A DNA stretch of 5,644 nt from Phenylobacterium sp. Its GTDB lineage: Bacteria > Pseudomonadota > Alphaproteobacteria > Caulobacterales > Caulobacteraceae. The notes beneath the pieces were generated by a model. The model did not search any database and was not told the DNA's origin. It saw nothing but the letters and a program-made list of their open reading frames with translations. Each line of letters begins with the position of its first letter. Positions within the stretch are counted from its first letter, which is position 1. The position numbers and the translations under genes are program-made. The DNA lies in contig JAQVDF010000158.1 in NCBI GenBank assembly GCA_028698405.1, positions 1 to 5,644 on the forward strand. Reading direction: 5' to 3'. Below, one piece after another: positions 5,274 to 5,644 of the stretch.

Positions 5274-5644
5274 CTAGGCCGTCACCGCCTCCCGCGCGGC
5301 CTCTTCGACCTGATCCAGGCGGTCCTTGCCGAAGAACATCTCCTCGCCGACGAAGAAGGTCGGTACGCCGAAGGCGCCGCGGGCCGCGGCGGCCTCGGTG
5401 TTGGCCATCAGCTCGGCCTTGACCTCCGGGTCCTGGGTGGCGGCCAGCAGGGCCTCGGCGTCGAGGCCGGCGGCCGACAGCGCCTCGCGCACGACCGCGG
5501 GGTCGTCCATCTTCAGCCCCTGCTCCCACATCGCCGCCGAAACCGCCTCGAGATAGCGGTCGCCGACGCCCATCCGCCGGGCCGCGACGAGCCCGCGCAT
5601 GATCAGCAGGGTGTTGACCGGAAAGTGCGGGTTCTGGCGGAAGG
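5274..5644 (-). CDS. 2-hydroxychromene-2-carboxylate isomerase / DsbA-like thioredoxin-fold protein, C-terminal 122 residues (runs off right edge)
   Basis: The visible part belongs to the kappa-class GST-like HCCA isomerase family (NahD-like), glutathione-dependent enzymes related to DsbA. Diagnostic features in order are FPVNTLLIMRG at the entry, a helical insert with MWEQGLKMDDPAVV and AALLAATQDPE-like segments, then GAFGVPTFFVGEEMFFGKDRL, where the VPT cis-proline loop and the GKDRL end are characteristic. The N-terminal strand with the serine/glutathione site lies outside the window, so isomerase and oxidoreductase cannot be separated here. In aromatic-degradation operons NahD isomerises naphthalene intermediates, but no such neighbours are seen, so a general glutathione-linked role is equally likely. 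The stop codon is TAG at 5274-5276. It shares the strand of argB but lies 196 bp upstream with palindromes between, so co-transcription is uncertain. Confidence 0.85.
   Translation of the reverse strand, partial: FRQNPHFPVNTLLIMRGLVAARRMGVGDRYLEAVSAAMWEQGLKMDDPAVVREALSAAGLDAEALLAATQDPEVKAELMANTEAAAARGAFGVPTFFVGEEMFFGKDRLDQVEEAAREAVTA

Overview
The window is high-GC, densely coded DNA from an alphaproteobacterium, most likely Caulobacterales (Caulobacter/Phenylobacterium-like). The evidence is the ArgB, DapD, DapE and HAD protein sequences, the order argB - HAD nucleotidase - dapD with dapE nearby (an arrangement I know from alphaproteobacteria), dispersed palindromes typical of these genomes, and a TTAA-N7-TTAA CtrA-type box. 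The assignment rests on recognition, not on a database search.

Layout. The right half (about 2671-5644, all minus strand) is a biosynthetic block. It holds the C-terminal part of a 2-hydroxychromene-2-carboxylate isomerase/DsbA-family protein running off the right edge, then a 197-bp gap full of REP-like palindromes. Next come argB, a HAD-type pyrimidine 5'-nucleotidase and dapD. The last three are joined by two 4-bp ATGA stop/start overlaps, so they are almost certainly one translationally coupled operon, closed by a hairpin at 2626-2653. The left edge (1-635, minus strand) holds the N-terminal 211 residues of dapE. ArgB is the second step of arginine synthesis. DapD and DapE are the succinylase and desuccinylase steps of the succinylated diaminopimelate/lysine branch, so the block feeds arginine, lysine and peptidoglycan precursors.

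The middle (about 636-2670) separates dapD from dapE and looks like accessory cargo. It contains a plus-strand small cupin protein that seems to have lost part of its first cupin motif, a plus-strand DnaQ-fold exonuclease-like protein in which four of the five catalytic positions are replaced, and a minus-strand 151-aa winged-helix protein. The winged-helix gene has an AT-richer leader carrying a CtrA-like box and an inverted repeat. The exonuclease-like gene and the winged-helix gene converge on a perfect 14-bp hairpin.

I see no CRISPR array, tRNA, rRNA, transposase or phage gene. Nothing here is clearly a new system. The best leads are the apparently dead exonuclease-fold protein, the CtrA-type site in front of an unclassified regulator, and the damaged cupin.
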